A DNA stretch of 64,000 nt from JABDCD01 sp964469525 (GTDB lineage: Bacteria; Pseudomonadota; Alphaproteobacteria; Rickettsiales; SXRF01): the NCBI GenBank assembly GCA_964469525.1, contig CAYXYU010000002.1, positions 1 to 64,000 of the forward strand, given 5' to 3'. The notes beneath the pieces were generated by a model. It did not search any database and was not told where the DNA came from. It saw only the letters and a list, made by a program, of their open reading frames with translations. Below are positions 1 through 8,141 of this stretch, one piece after another (within the stretch, counting starts at the first letter, position 1; each line of letters begins with the position of its first letter). Both the position numbers and the translations under genes were made by a program.

Positions 1-1241
<1,241 letters not shown>

Positions 1242-1308
1242 ATTACAGGTTCTCCCTCCTAAGGTCGCCCACATGGGCGGAATGGTGATTTAGCATCTGA
1301 TTGAGAGA

Positions 1309-1336
1309 GATATAAGGAGAATATCGCCAATGACAA
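1309..1336 (-). promoter_or_regulatory. Candidate housekeeping promoter for dnaK
   Basis: On the minus strand a TTGTCA (1336-1331) is followed 16 bp later by TATATC (1314-1309), about 50 bp before the dnaK ribosome site. I did not find a convincing sigma-32 heat-shock promoter in this leader. The call rests only on hexamer match and spacing. Confidence 0.3.
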
Positions 1337-1581
1337 TATCCCCCACCGTATTTTTTACAAAGCGTATGTTAACCTCTTCCGGCGGAAGCATTCGATTAGT
1401 AGAGTAAATAGATAAAACCCCTTTTTTGCGCTGTAAAATATGCCTGATACAACTAACAGGAGAATTTTCGGTGCCTATAATTCCCCTATTTTAACCAATG
1501 GTTAATAATTAACTATTATTAATAAACGCAGTTATTCTTATTCATAAGGTTAATTCAGTAATAAGCATAGGCATAAACACC
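1337..1581. other. AT-rich intergenic region between dnaK and a divergent small gene
   Basis: About 245 bp of AT-rich sequence, unlike the GC-rich flanks. It contains the TTAA-type palindrome listed separately and several overlapping TTAA tetramers between 1490 and 1555. No ORF or RNA gene is apparent. It probably carries the promoters of both divergent units. Confidence 0.5.
1491..1505. promoter_or_regulatory. CtrA-like box (TTAA-N7-TTAA)
   Basis: TTAACCAATGGTTAA is a perfect 6-bp inverted repeat and also fits the alphaproteobacterial CtrA consensus TTAA-N7-TTAA. It lies about 75 bp upstream of the small gene at 1582 and about 250 bp upstream of dnaK. Assignment to CtrA is by consensus only. 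Confidence 0.35.
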
Positions 1582-1878
1582 ATGGAACCACACACCAGCA
1601 AAGTCATCGAAGCCACAAGGGAACTGCTCAAGGCCTTCGGCTATTTCGTCGATAACCTCTGGCACGTGGACGACGTGCATTTCATCTGCGAGCAGCATGC
1701 GCTGCCCAGGCTCAGCGATGAGGAGGCGATGGAGGTATTTCAGATCGCCAACCGGCGGTTCGACGGCGAGACCGGCATTTCCTGGCCGCAGATCGAATAC
1801 GCAATCCGCAGTTTTTTGCAGCATAAGATCGCCTTGGAAGATCTGCGCGGGGAGATGTGCGACAGCAGCCCGGCGTAG
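1582..1878 (+). CDS. Small hypothetical protein, 98 aa
   Basis: Acidic soluble protein, not recognised. It starts MEPHTSKVIEATRELLKAFG, has no signal peptide or membrane segment, and its alternating helix-like pattern includes LSDEEAMEVFQIANRR. The ATG at 1582 has no strong Shine-Dalgarno sequence. A rho-independent terminator follows 6 bp after the stop, which supports a real monocistronic gene. The overlapping frame on the other strand is judged to be a shadow. Confidence 0.6.
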   Translation: MEPHTSKVIEATRELLKAFGYFVDNLWHVDDVHFICEQHALPRLSDEEAMEVFQIANRRFDGETGISWPQIEYAIRSFLQHKIALEDLRGEMCDSSPA

Positions 1879-1885
1879 CTACCAT

Positions 1886-1913
1886 AAAAAGCGGGGAGGT
1901 AGCCCGCTTTTTT
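1886..1913 (+). terminator. Rho-independent terminator
   Basis: Inverted repeat AAAAAGCGGG / CCCGCTTTTTT with an 8-nt loop, ending in a T run, just after the stop of the 98-aa gene. Confidence 0.8.
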
Positions 1914-1974
1914 GTCATAAAGCCTTAATATATCTATAGTAAAATGAATCCTTAACACCATTAAGGGAATGGTC

Positions 1975-3174
1975 ATGTGGTCGCCAACCTTACCCTCAGG
2001 GCTTGAAGCATTTACACTTCCTGATGCCTTTCTCTCGGAGGATAAAAGCCGGTCGCTGGTCGTGGTCTGCAAGGATGACGATGGTGCATGTTATCTGCAC
2101 ATCGAGCAGCAGCCCCCGAAGGTGGAACCCCGTTGGTTGCAAGCTTCGGGGCTCAGCGAAGCGGAATTCAGGGATGCGTTCTTTACCCATTTCGCGGCGC
2201 GCATGGACCACAGGGTAGGGCACCCACCTTGTCATGTGGATGCGCAGAAAGGCTGCTGGACCTATCGCATTGACGGCATCGACCTGAAAGGCGTGAGTTC
2301 TTTCGATGACCACCCGATGCGTGAAGCGGCGCGTGAGATACAATTCCGATACGCTGCCGATACCGATTATATGCCCAGGTACCAGGCGACCAATGCCAAA
2401 GCCGATATTCTCAATACGCTTCCACCGCAGGATCTCGTATCAACGCTTCGCCTTGCCGGTGAGGTCATTGATAGTAAGGGACCAAAGGATCCTGCCCAAG
2501 TTCCCCGCTGCGGCGATTTTGCCGATGTGCTTGAACAACAGCCGGGCGTACTGAAGAAGATCACGGATGAATTGGCCAAAGGCGGGATCGATCGGTTCCG
2601 TTACCTGGGGTGGGGGAAGACCGGCGTCTGCCTGGAGGCGGAAACGGCGAGGGGAAAGAAAGTGGCGGTCATGCTGCGCATGGCGGACAAGATGGCGGAG
2701 GTGCAGCGCTGCCCCGTTCCGCAGCATTTGCAGCTTCTGCATGCCTTCCATGCCGGGGACATCCATGTCGAGGTATCGCCGAAACTCGACAGCAGATCGG
2801 CAACGGCGGAAGATTTGGGCCTGGTCAAGAACGGCGTTGCCCATTACGTGGCGGAAGACAGGAAGCGGTATAAGGTTTCCGACGATGTATTCCGCAATAT
2901 CGGGCGTTCCGATACCGGCACGCCGTATTATCTCGATGGCGACGGCATCGTGGAAACTGCTGAGCCGCCATCGGCAGGCCTTCCCAACCCTTCTTTAAGC
3001 CGCTGGGTGAAACCCGACGGGACATGGGAACAGTATCGCGAATTCGAGGAAGAACATCGTGCGTTCAATTCCCCGTTGCATCAACGCATGAGTGCATTGC
3101 TTGCAGATGCCCCTGATGTGCGCGGCAGAGTGGAGGAGGGTAGAAACCGGTCGGGAGACTCCGTACAGAGATAG
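1975..3174 (+). CDS. Uncharacterised 399-aa protein with a faint kinase-like C-terminal half
   Basis: No clear family. I prefer the ATG at 1975 over the one at 1969 because AAGGGA at 1963-1968 is correctly spaced only for 1975. No signal peptide or membrane helix. Around residues 200-225 the stretch YLGWGKTGVCLEAETARG followed by KKVAVML resembles a protein-kinase glycine loop and beta-3 strand, but the catalytic Lys position (VAVK) reads VAVM. About 90 residues later, NIGRSDTGTPYYLDGDGI looks like a DFG-region strand. This may be a degenerate kinase fold (pseudokinase). The resemblance is by eye and weak. It sits alone between a terminator and the convergent rpmE. Confidence 0.6.
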   Translation: MWSPTLPSGLEAFTLPDAFLSEDKSRSLVVVCKDDDGACYLHIEQQPPKVEPRWLQASGLSEAEFRDAFFTHFAARMDHRVGHPPCHVDAQKGCWTYRIDGIDLKGVSSFDDHPMREAAREIQFRYAADTDYMPRYQATNAKADILNTLPPQDLVSTLRLAGEVIDSKGPKDPAQVPRCGDFADVLEQQPGVLKKITDELAKGGIDRFRYLGWGKTGVCLEAETARGKKVAVMLRMADKMAEVQRCPVPQHLQLLHAFHAGDIHVEVSPKLDSRSATAEDLGLVKNGVAHYVAEDRKRYKVSDDVFRNIGRSDTGTPYYLDGDGIVETAEPPSAGLPNPSLSRWVKPDGTWEQYREFEEEHRAFNSPLHQRMSALLADAPDVRGRVEEGRNRSGDSVQR

Positions 3175-3179
3175 TACGG

Positions 3180-3485
3180 TTATTCGCCGTCTTTTTTCTC
3201 AGCCTTCTTTTCAGCCTTTTTCTCGGCTTTTTTCTCAGGCGCGGCGGCGTCTTTCTTTTTGCCCTTGGCGGCGACAGCGAAATTCTTGAATTTGTTTTCG
3301 AACTTCTCGAGCTGGCCAGTCTTGCGCAGGTTGACGCCGCCGACCCAGGCCGGGTGCGTCTTCGGATCGACGTCGAGCTGCAGCACATCGCCTTCCTTGC
3401 CCCAGGTCGAGCGCGTCTGGTACTTCGTACCATCCGTCATCTGGATGGTGATGGTATGGTAATCAGGATGGATGCCTTCTTTCAT
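3180..3485 (-). CDS. rpmE: 50S ribosomal protein L31 (C-minus type) with Lys/Ala-rich tail
   Basis: Large-subunit ribosomal protein. The N-terminus MKEGIHPDYHTITIQMTDG and the internal TRSTWGKEGDVLQLDVDP and HPAWVGG match alphaproteobacterial L31. The zinc CxxC pair of the C-plus form is absent, as usual for this branch. After about residue 72 there is a low-complexity basic tail of repeated EKKA units, which makes it 101 aa rather than the common 70-75. AGAGG precedes the ATG at 3485. The gene is convergent with the 399-aa gene, with only 5 bp between them. Confidence 0.95.
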   Translation of the reverse strand: MKEGIHPDYHTITIQMTDGTKYQTRSTWGKEGDVLQLDVDPKTHPAWVGGVNLRKTGQLEKFENKFKNFAVAAKGKKKDAAAPEKKAEKKAEKKAEKKDGE

Positions 3486-3550
3486 AAAAAAACCTCTATA
3501 AACTCATTTCTGCGGCCGGCTGCGTTGTCAGCGCCGTACTCGAATCCTCA

Positions 3551-3566
3551 TGTACCTTATTGTACA
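3551..3566. promoter_or_regulatory. Inverted repeat upstream of rpmE
   Basis: TGTAC-N6-GTACA, about 65 bp upstream of the rpmE start, could be an operator or a leader hairpin. The rest of 3486-3774 shows nothing else I can name. Confidence 0.2.
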
Positions 3567-3774
3567 CTCCGGTTCTGCGTGCGGCGCTTCCTAGCATCCG
3601 GCTCGCATAAACTAGAGTTTCTATGAGGTTTTGAGCCCAATTTCGTCAGGGGGTGTTTGGTAGCGTAAATCTTATGGAAAAGCAAGGGAAATGCGGGCTT
3701 TAGGCCAGGGCCGCGTAAAAACGATTGAAAACCAAGCCACTAGTCATTAACAACGAGCCATTGCTTTGCGTAAT

Positions 3775-3814
3775 GGGGGGATAGCTCAGCGGTTAGAGCA
3801 GGGCGCTCATAACG
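3775..3814 (+). pseudogene. 5' half of the tRNA-CAT gene (truncated duplicate)
   Basis: These 40 bp are identical to the first 40 nt of the complete tRNA at 3988 (acceptor strand, D-arm, anticodon stem and CAT loop). The sequence then diverges completely, with no T-arm or 3' acceptor strand, so it cannot fold as a tRNA. It marks an earlier integration or rearrangement at this tRNA. Confidence 0.8.
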
Positions 3815-3899
3815 GGTTGGTCGCCTCGCTGGGGTAGATTCACAGGATGCCCTGCTGCCTTTGGGTTCGGAGAATTTTCGAGTCCGAGGAAGCGGGATA

Positions 3900-3987
3900 G
3901 AAATTTGAATAATAAGGCTATAATAAGGTGTGTAGCCAAAAAGAGGTAGAAGTCGCTCGAAAAGATTTTTATCTTTCACACCTACGC
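3900..3987. other. Remnant resembling the right end of the integrative element
   Basis: This stretch carries two TAATAAGG octamers 11 bp apart (3910-3917, 3921-3928). They are followed by sequence of the same style as the right end of the neighbouring element (5437-5520): GGCTATAATAAGG, then an A-rich AAAA-G segment. Together with the tRNA half at 3775 it looks like the collapsed remains of a related element that has lost its integrase. Confidence 0.45.
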
Positions 3988-4063
3988 GGGGGGATAGCTC
4001 AGCGGTTAGAGCAGGGCGCTCATAACGCCTTGGCCGGGGGTTCAAATCCCTCTCCCCCCACCA
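3988..4063 (+). tRNA. tRNA with CAT anticodon (elongator Met or lysidine-type Ile2)
   Basis: A 76-nt cloverleaf: acceptor GGGGGGA / TCCCCCC, D-stem GCTC/GAGC, anticodon stem GGGCG/CGCCT with loop CTCATAA, T-stem GGGGG/CCCTC with loop TTCAAAT, discriminator A and encoded CCA. Anticodon CAT fits elongator Met or TilS-modified Ile2; sequence alone does not settle which. Its 3' 48 nt are repeated at 5584-5631, so it is an integration target. Confidence 0.93.
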
Positions 4064-4065
4064 TT
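4016..4065. repeat. attL (3' part of tRNA-CAT plus 2 nt)
   Basis: Left copy of the 50-bp direct repeat, from the anticodon stem through CCA and two further T residues. It is contained in the functional tRNA gene, as expected when an element restores the tRNA it enters. Confidence 0.85.
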
Positions 4066-4109
4066 TTTCTTCTTAAAAATCAGAATTCGTTTGTTTCGTC
4101 GCTACGCTG

Positions 4110-4161
4110 TAATAAGGCGAAATCGGCTACTTTTCGGGTCTGTAATAAGGTTATAATAAGG
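4110..4161. repeat. Left-arm TAATAAGG octamers
   Basis: Octamers at 4110-4117, 4143-4150 and 4154-4161. The last two are exactly 11 bp apart, one helical turn. They lie between attL and the integrase gene, which suits arm-type binding sites for the recombinase or a directionality factor. Confidence 0.55.
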
Positions 4162-4333
4162 CGTTTTCTGCTGGTTTAGCCAGTGCAGTCGTTTTAACCG
4201 TAGTAAAGCTAAAACCTACCTCCGCAGTTACTCCCACAGTGGTGTTACGCCTAGCCCAAGGGCGTTTATACCTGTAACCCTAAACGGCGCTGCACGGCGT
4301 CCCCAAGCGGGCGGCGTACTAAAAACTAGGGTT

Positions 4334-5401
4334 TTAACGGGTTACCAACCCTTTTATCGCGTAGGCGGGAACGTCAATACTTTCGGCTATAGTTACGAAG
4401 GTACGGCGTAAATCGTGGAGCATAAAGGGAACGCCTGAATCTCTGGCTATATTTTTCATGCTGTTTTTCGGTTCGGCGAGGTGGCCTGTTTTACCCGTAC
4501 CGGGAAACACCCACTCGCTTTTGCCGGTGCGCTTCTTACGGGCTACCAGCAGGTCGTGCACATAATCGCTTAGGGGTAGCTCCAGCGGTTCGCTGTTCTT
4601 GGTATGGGGGACGGTAAGGGTACGCTCCTTAAAATCCACGTTCTCCCAGCGTAGCGCCAGCCCTTCGCTTCTTCGCATACCCGTAAACAGCAGGAGCAGC
4701 AGGAAGTCGCGGATGGTGGTGTTTTCCAGCAGCGTCACCGTATCGTACCAGCGCTTTAACTCGGTGGGTTTTATAACGGTACGGCGGCGCTTCTGCTTGT
4801 ACCAGGCTTTCGCCGAAGACAGGGCGCTAACAGGGTTCGGCGGGAGCAGATCGTTGGTGTGCTTGTTAAAATTGTATACGGCGCGTACCGCCTCCATCAC
4901 ATTGTTTGCTGTAATCCTGCCGTGGTTTTCGCCTATGTCGCGGTGTTTCTCAAACACCATTTCCCGCGTAATTTCGCCAAGAGGAAGGTTTACCCAGCCG
5001 GGGAGGTACATTTTCTTTAAGCAGTCCAGCCGGTATTTGGTGGTCTTGGTTAGGTGTTTCCTGCCGACACGGTAGGCTTCAATCGCCTCGCTAAAGGTTA
5101 TATTCAGCTTTTCTTCTTCCTTCTTTTGCTGCTTGGTCTTGTTTACGTTTTCGCCGAGCGCCATGCTGGCGAGGCGTTGCCTTGCTTCCTCTCTGGCTTC
5201 CTCGCAGGTAAAGACGCCGTGCTTGCCGATGGTAGAGCGCACGGTCTTACCGTTTATGTCGCGCTGGGCGAAGTAGGTTTTGCTAAGACGGGCGACCGAC
5301 ACGCCGAAGCCGCGTAGCTTCTCGTCGAAATAATAAATCTGTCCTTTTTCCGGGTGGGGCAGTTTCTCCACCACCGTTTTCGTTAGCTTTACTACGGGCA
5401 T
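4334..5401 (-). CDS. Tyrosine recombinase/integrase, C-terminally truncated
   Basis: P4-type phage integrase, 355 aa. The N-terminal DUF4102-like arm-binding region begins PVVKLTKTVVEKLPHPEKG and GFGVSVARLSKTY. A core-binding SAM-like domain follows (about 95-200), then the catalytic domain with the first Arg in TGMRRSEGLALRWENVD, Lys in PHTKNSEPLELPL, and HDLRRTFVT carrying His and the second Arg. The ORF stops at AYAIKGLVTR, about 40-50 residues early. The usual LLNH-type box and the Tyr nucleophile (TAGY region) are missing, and I do not find a Tyr box in downstream frames. Probably catalytically dead. It reads toward attL. Confidence 0.88.
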   Translation of the reverse strand: MPVVKLTKTVVEKLPHPEKGQIYYFDEKLRGFGVSVARLSKTYFAQRDINGKTVRSTIGKHGVFTCEEAREEARQRLASMALGENVNKTKQQKKEEEKLNITFSEAIEAYRVGRKHLTKTTKYRLDCLKKMYLPGWVNLPLGEITREMVFEKHRDIGENHGRITANNVMEAVRAVYNFNKHTNDLLPPNPVSALSSAKAWYKQKRRRTVIKPTELKRWYDTVTLLENTTIRDFLLLLLFTGMRRSEGLALRWENVDFKERTLTVPHTKNSEPLELPLSDYVHDLLVARKKRTGKSEWVFPGTGKTGHLAEPKNSMKNIARDSGVPFMLHDLRRTFVTIAESIDVPAYAIKGLVTR

Positions 5402-5414
5402 AGCCGACCTCCTG

Positions 5415-5455
5415 TAATAAGGTTATCCCAAATCTGTAAGAAGGCTATAATAAGG
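5415..5455. repeat. Right-arm TAATAAGG octamers
   Basis: Octamers at 5415-5422 and 5448-5455 plus a one-mismatch copy TAAGAAGG at 5437-5444, again with 11-bp phasing in the pair. They lie immediately upstream of the integrase start, so they could also serve in autoregulation. Confidence 0.55.
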
Positions 5456-5583
5456 TTCGTGTGCAGAAAAAGCTCGAAGTTTGTCGTGACCGATAGAAAT
5501 CGGCCTTTACGAACAGAGACAAAAATACTATTGAATTCAGTGCAGTAAGGGGCAGCTAGAGGCGGCTAGTAAATCCGACCAAA

Positions 5584-5633
5584 GCGCTCATAACGCCTTG
5601 GCCGGGGGTTCAAATCCCTCTCCCCCCACCATT
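5584..5633. repeat. attR (displaced 3' tRNA fragment)
   Basis: Perfect 50-bp copy of 4016-4065. The 5' half of a tRNA is absent here (preceded by ccaaa instead of the D-arm), so it is the displaced attachment-site copy and not a functional tRNA. Confidence 0.85.
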
Positions 5634-5727
5634 ATTTCATAGGACATTCCAAAAGGAGATAGCTGCAGTGTATATGCTCATTTCCGGAGAGGAAGGTGCT
5701 TCTTATGCGGCGAAAAGAGTGTAACGC

Positions 5728-6474
5728 CTATGGAAAGGCAATATGCGTTCCCAGCCGGAGTGCGATGAAGAGTATCAGCAGGGCGGTGAGCAAAGCGACA
5801 ATGCGCGGCGGCACGAGCCTTATCACGATCAGATTGCTTATCTGTCCGCCGATGAATACCAGCAGCGGCAGATGCCAGTATTCCAGCATCGCATCCGACA
5901 AGACGCCCTTATGAAGTTGCCCCAGCAGTCCGGCGACGGAGTTGAGCAGGATGAACAATGAAGCCGCGGCGGCGATTTGCTTGGGCGATCCGGCGCGCAG
6001 GTAATATAACACCGGCGCCAGAAAAATGCCGCCGCCGATACCGGTGATGCCAGCAAGAAGCCCCAGAACCGACCCGGTCAGCGCGCCGCGCCAGAGAGGA
6101 ATGGTCCGATAGCGGCCGGGATCGTCATCGTAGCGCCGGTGCTGGATCAGCAGGCGCAGCCCGGCCGCGAGCAGGCTGATAAAAAGGATGATCAGAAAGA
6201 GGTCTTTCTCTATCACCAGCCGTCCGCCCAGATAGGCCGCGGGAACGGACGGCACGGCGAAAGGCAGCAGCAGGCGCGGATTGGCATAGCCCGCCCGCGC
6301 ATAATGGAGGCTGTTGCCGATGACGACTACGATGTTGCAGATGAGCGCGATCGCCGGAATCGCCATGTAGGGAAGTTCCCACACCACCAGCAGCGCCAGA
6401 TAGGAGGAACCGCCGCCGAACCCGACGCTGGCGTAGAAGGCTGCCACCAGGAGGAATAACAGCCCCAGCACCAT
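5728..6474 (-). CDS. TauE/SafE-family (UPF0721) membrane permease
   Basis: Inner-membrane protein of 248 aa with about 8 hydrophobic segments in two repeats. The hallmark glycine motifs of the sulfite-exporter/TSUP family are present: FYASVGFGGGSSYLALL near the N-terminus and LLAGITGIGGGIFLAPVLYY in the second repeat. The ATG at 6474 is chosen because it overlaps the TGA of the upstream gene by one base (TGATG); a longer reading from 6537 would overlap that gene by 64 bp. As the last gene of the Mo-cofactor operon it may move a sulfur or oxyanion species, but the substrate is unknown. Confidence 0.85.
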   Translation of the reverse strand: MVLGLLFLLVAAFYASVGFGGGSSYLALLVVWELPYMAIPAIALICNIVVVIGNSLHYARAGYANPRLLLPFAVPSVPAAYLGGRLVIEKDLFLIILFISLLAAGLRLLIQHRRYDDDPGRYRTIPLWRGALTGSVLGLLAGITGIGGGIFLAPVLYYLRAGSPKQIAAAASLFILLNSVAGLLGQLHKGVLSDAMLEYWHLPLLVFIGGQISNLIVIRLVPPRIVALLTALLILFIALRLGTHIAFP

Positions 6475-6803
6475 CAGGCGCTTTTCCGCTTCTGGCTGCG
6501 GATATCCACCTCCAGGAGAAGCGCCAGCGGCGGACATCCTAGCTGCTCCTGTTGCGCTTTAAGCCCCTCCCGGCTGGGAAGCACCGAAAGCAGTGTCTGC
6601 GCCGAGGGAGCGCTGACCGTCAGCGCCAGGGTTCTGTCCTCGCAGGAGAGGTGCAGCGGCGTACCGCTTACCTCGCCAGTTCTTATAACGGCAGTAAGAA
6701 ACGGAGGGACATCCAGCGTCAGCGTTTCTCCCGAAAGCAGCCGCTCCAGCTCTTCCCTGGCAATGCGGAACCGCAACTCCCCGTGACTGATGCGCAGATT
6801 CAT
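6474..6803 (-). CDS. Small DUF7009-like protein in the Mo-cofactor operon
   Basis: 109-aa soluble protein that starts MNLRISHGELRFRIAREELE and ends with a beta-rich LLLEVDIRSQKRK. The short N-terminal MxLRI...LRFR-L pattern, the size and the molybdenum-cofactor setting recall the DUF7009 family; this is from memory and not verified. The ATG at 6803 overlaps the mobA stop as ATGA, which is strong translational coupling. Its role is unknown. Confidence 0.65.
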   Translation of the reverse strand: MNLRISHGELRFRIAREELERLLSGETLTLDVPPFLTAVIRTGEVSGTPLHLSCEDRTLALTVSAPSAQTLLSVLPSREGLKAQQEQLGCPPLALLLEVDIRSQKRKSA

Positions 6804-7396
6804 CCGGCTTTGATCCTCTGCCATTCTTCCGGCGTATTGGCACCCTCGAGCAGCGCCGCCTCGGCTTCCGAAAATTCCTTCTGGCAGATGCGCAATCCTG
6901 CAAGAAAGCGGCGCACCGACATATTCCTGCTCGACCGCATTTCGCTGGCGGTATGATGCAGCGCCATACGCACCGGTGCGTGCAGGCGCAGGAAGAGCGG
7001 CAACGGCTTATCGATGAAGCAGGCGCCGTCCACGTTATATTCACAGGCGCAGGTCGTCAGGCGCGCCAGCAACTCGTCGGAAAGCAGCGGCATATCGACG
7101 GGGACGAACAGCCATGCCTGCGGCTGGCCCTGCCGTGCCGCCATCTCCGCCACCGCGTGGATGCCACCCAACGGACCGGTATCGGTAATCCGGTCCTCGA
7201 TGCAGCAATAGCCGTCCACCTTGCCGCTGACCAGCACCGGCGCGCAGCCATGGGCGGCAAGCAGGCGCACCATGTGGTCGACCAGGCGCGCCTCGCCATA
7301 GGGAAGCTGCGCCTTGTCGCGTCCCATGCGTGAGGATTTTCCCCCGGCCAGCACAGCTCCGCCGAACGGCTCAACCTGCGACCGCTGACTGCTCAT
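6800..7396 (-). CDS. mobA: Molybdenum cofactor guanylyltransferase MobA
   Basis: Transfers GMP from GTP to Mo-molybdopterin, giving the guanine dinucleotide cofactor that NarG needs. The N-terminal nucleotide-binding signature GGAVLAGGKSSRMGRDKAQLP is clear; GPLGGIHAV and FVPVDMPLLS (metal-binding Asp) follow. At 198 aa it is normal for MobA. The start ATG at 7396 is chosen because GGAGG lies 6 nt upstream. It overlaps the end of moaE by 26 bp, inside the moa operon. Confidence 0.93.
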   Translation of the reverse strand: MSSQRSQVEPFGGAVLAGGKSSRMGRDKAQLPYGEARLVDHMVRLLAAHGCAPVLVSGKVDGYCCIEDRITDTGPLGGIHAVAEMAARQGQPQAWLFVPVDMPLLSDELLARLTTCACEYNVDGACFIDKPLPLFLRLHAPVRMALHHTASEMRSSRNMSVRRFLAGLRICQKEFSEAEAALLEGANTPEEWQRIKAG

Positions 7397-7862
7397 GCCC
7401 ATCCTCCCCGTGATCCCCGTGCGAGCACAGCGCATGGCCCTGCACCCACTCGCTGTCGCCATCCACGTAATGTTCCTGCTTCCAGACGGGCGCGCGGATT
7501 TTGAGCTGTTCGATCAGGTAGCGGCAGGCTTTGAAAGCTTCGTCGCGGTGCGGCGATCCGGCGGCGATGACAACGCTAAGTCCGCCGACCTCCAGCCGGC
7601 CTTTGTGGTGCTCGATGTAAAGACGCAAGCGCCTGTCGAACAGGTCGACGGCCTCCTCGCAGATCTGCCCGAACACATTGCAGGCCAGCGGCTCGAACGC
7701 GTCGTAGCTGACCGCTCTTACCGCCCGCCCGAGATTATGGTCGCGCACCCGGCCGATGAACATATCCATCGCGCCGTTTTCCCGCGCATGGACAAAATCG
7801 ACGGCGCGCTGAATCGATAAAGCACTTTCGCTGATGCCGACGCATATATTTTTCCCCGGCAT
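7371..7862 (-). CDS. moaE: Molybdopterin synthase catalytic subunit MoaE
   Basis: Large subunit that transfers sulfur from MoaD thiocarboxylate onto precursor Z. 163 aa. Recognisable MoaE features are the GAMDMFIGRVRDHNLGRAV motif, LEYEA-like VSYDAFEPLA, HHKGRLEVGGLSVVIAAGSPHRDEAF and the catalytic-lysine region KIRAPVWKQEHY. It begins 3 bp after the moaD stop. The C-terminal His/Gly-rich tail overlaps mobA. Confidence 0.96.
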   Translation of the reverse strand: MPGKNICVGISESALSIQRAVDFVHARENGAMDMFIGRVRDHNLGRAVRAVSYDAFEPLACNVFGQICEEAVDLFDRRLRLYIEHHKGRLEVGGLSVVIAAGSPHRDEAFKACRYLIEQLKIRAPVWKQEHYVDGDSEWVQGHALCSHGDHGEDGHEQSAVAG

Positions 7863-7865
7863 CCG

Positions 7866-8141
7866 CTATCCTCCGCTGATCGGCGGGATGATGGCGAGCT
7901 TCGTATCGCGCGACAGCACCTCCTGGTTGCGTCGGATGGCAGTCTCGTCAGCCAGCGCCGAAGAATCGAGCAGTTTCATCTGCGAAAATGCGGGATAGCG
8001 CCTGGCGATCTCCTCGCGCAGCACGGCGCGAATCTGTCCAAGGGTTGCGCCGGACGGCACCGTGAGAGTGATGGTATCGCCGGGGGCCATGTGCCGAAAA
8101 GCGCCGTACAGGCTGACTTCCACATTTATGCTGCCTGGCAT
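7866..8141 (-). CDS. moaD: Molybdopterin synthase sulfur carrier MoaD
   Basis: 91-aa ubiquitin-like sulfur carrier ending in the diagnostic Gly-Gly (PPISGG), which becomes the thiocarboxylate. The N-terminal strand INVEVSLYGAFRHM is typical. It overlaps the moeA stop by 16 bp and precedes moaE, as in most moa operons. Confidence 0.93.
   Translation of the reverse strand: MPGSINVEVSLYGAFRHMAPGDTITLTVPSGATLGQIRAVLREEIARRYPAFSQMKLLDSSALADETAIRRNQEVLSRDTKLAIIPPISGG

Larger units (their letters stand above)
4016..5633. mobile_element. Minimal tRNA-integrated element (integrase only)
   Basis: A 1.6 kb segment bounded by a 50-bp perfect direct repeat, the 3' part of the tRNA-CAT gene (4016-4065 and 5584-5633). 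It contains one gene, a truncated tyrosine recombinase, flanked on both sides by TAATAAGG octamer arrays. No excisionase, replication or cargo gene is present. This is the architecture of a tRNA-targeted integrative element or prophage reduced to its integration module. Confidence 0.85.

Noticed and set aside
1309..1380. Sigma-32 heat-shock promoter before dnaK
   Set aside because: I looked for CTTGAA and CCCCATNT with 13-17 bp spacing and saw only a weak GGGGATAT run in the wrong sense, so none is claimed.
3740..4045. Minus-strand frame across the tRNA copies
   Set aside because: It reads through two copies of the tRNA in antisense, so its internal repeat is only the duplicated tRNA half.
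5584..5631. A second tRNA-CAT gene
   Set aside because: Only the 3' 48 nt are present; the D-arm and 5' acceptor strand are missing, so this is attR.
6475..6537. Extended start for the TauE-like permease
   Set aside because: It would overlap the preceding gene by 64 bp, while the ATG at 6474 overlaps the upstream stop as TGATG, the pattern of coupled starts.
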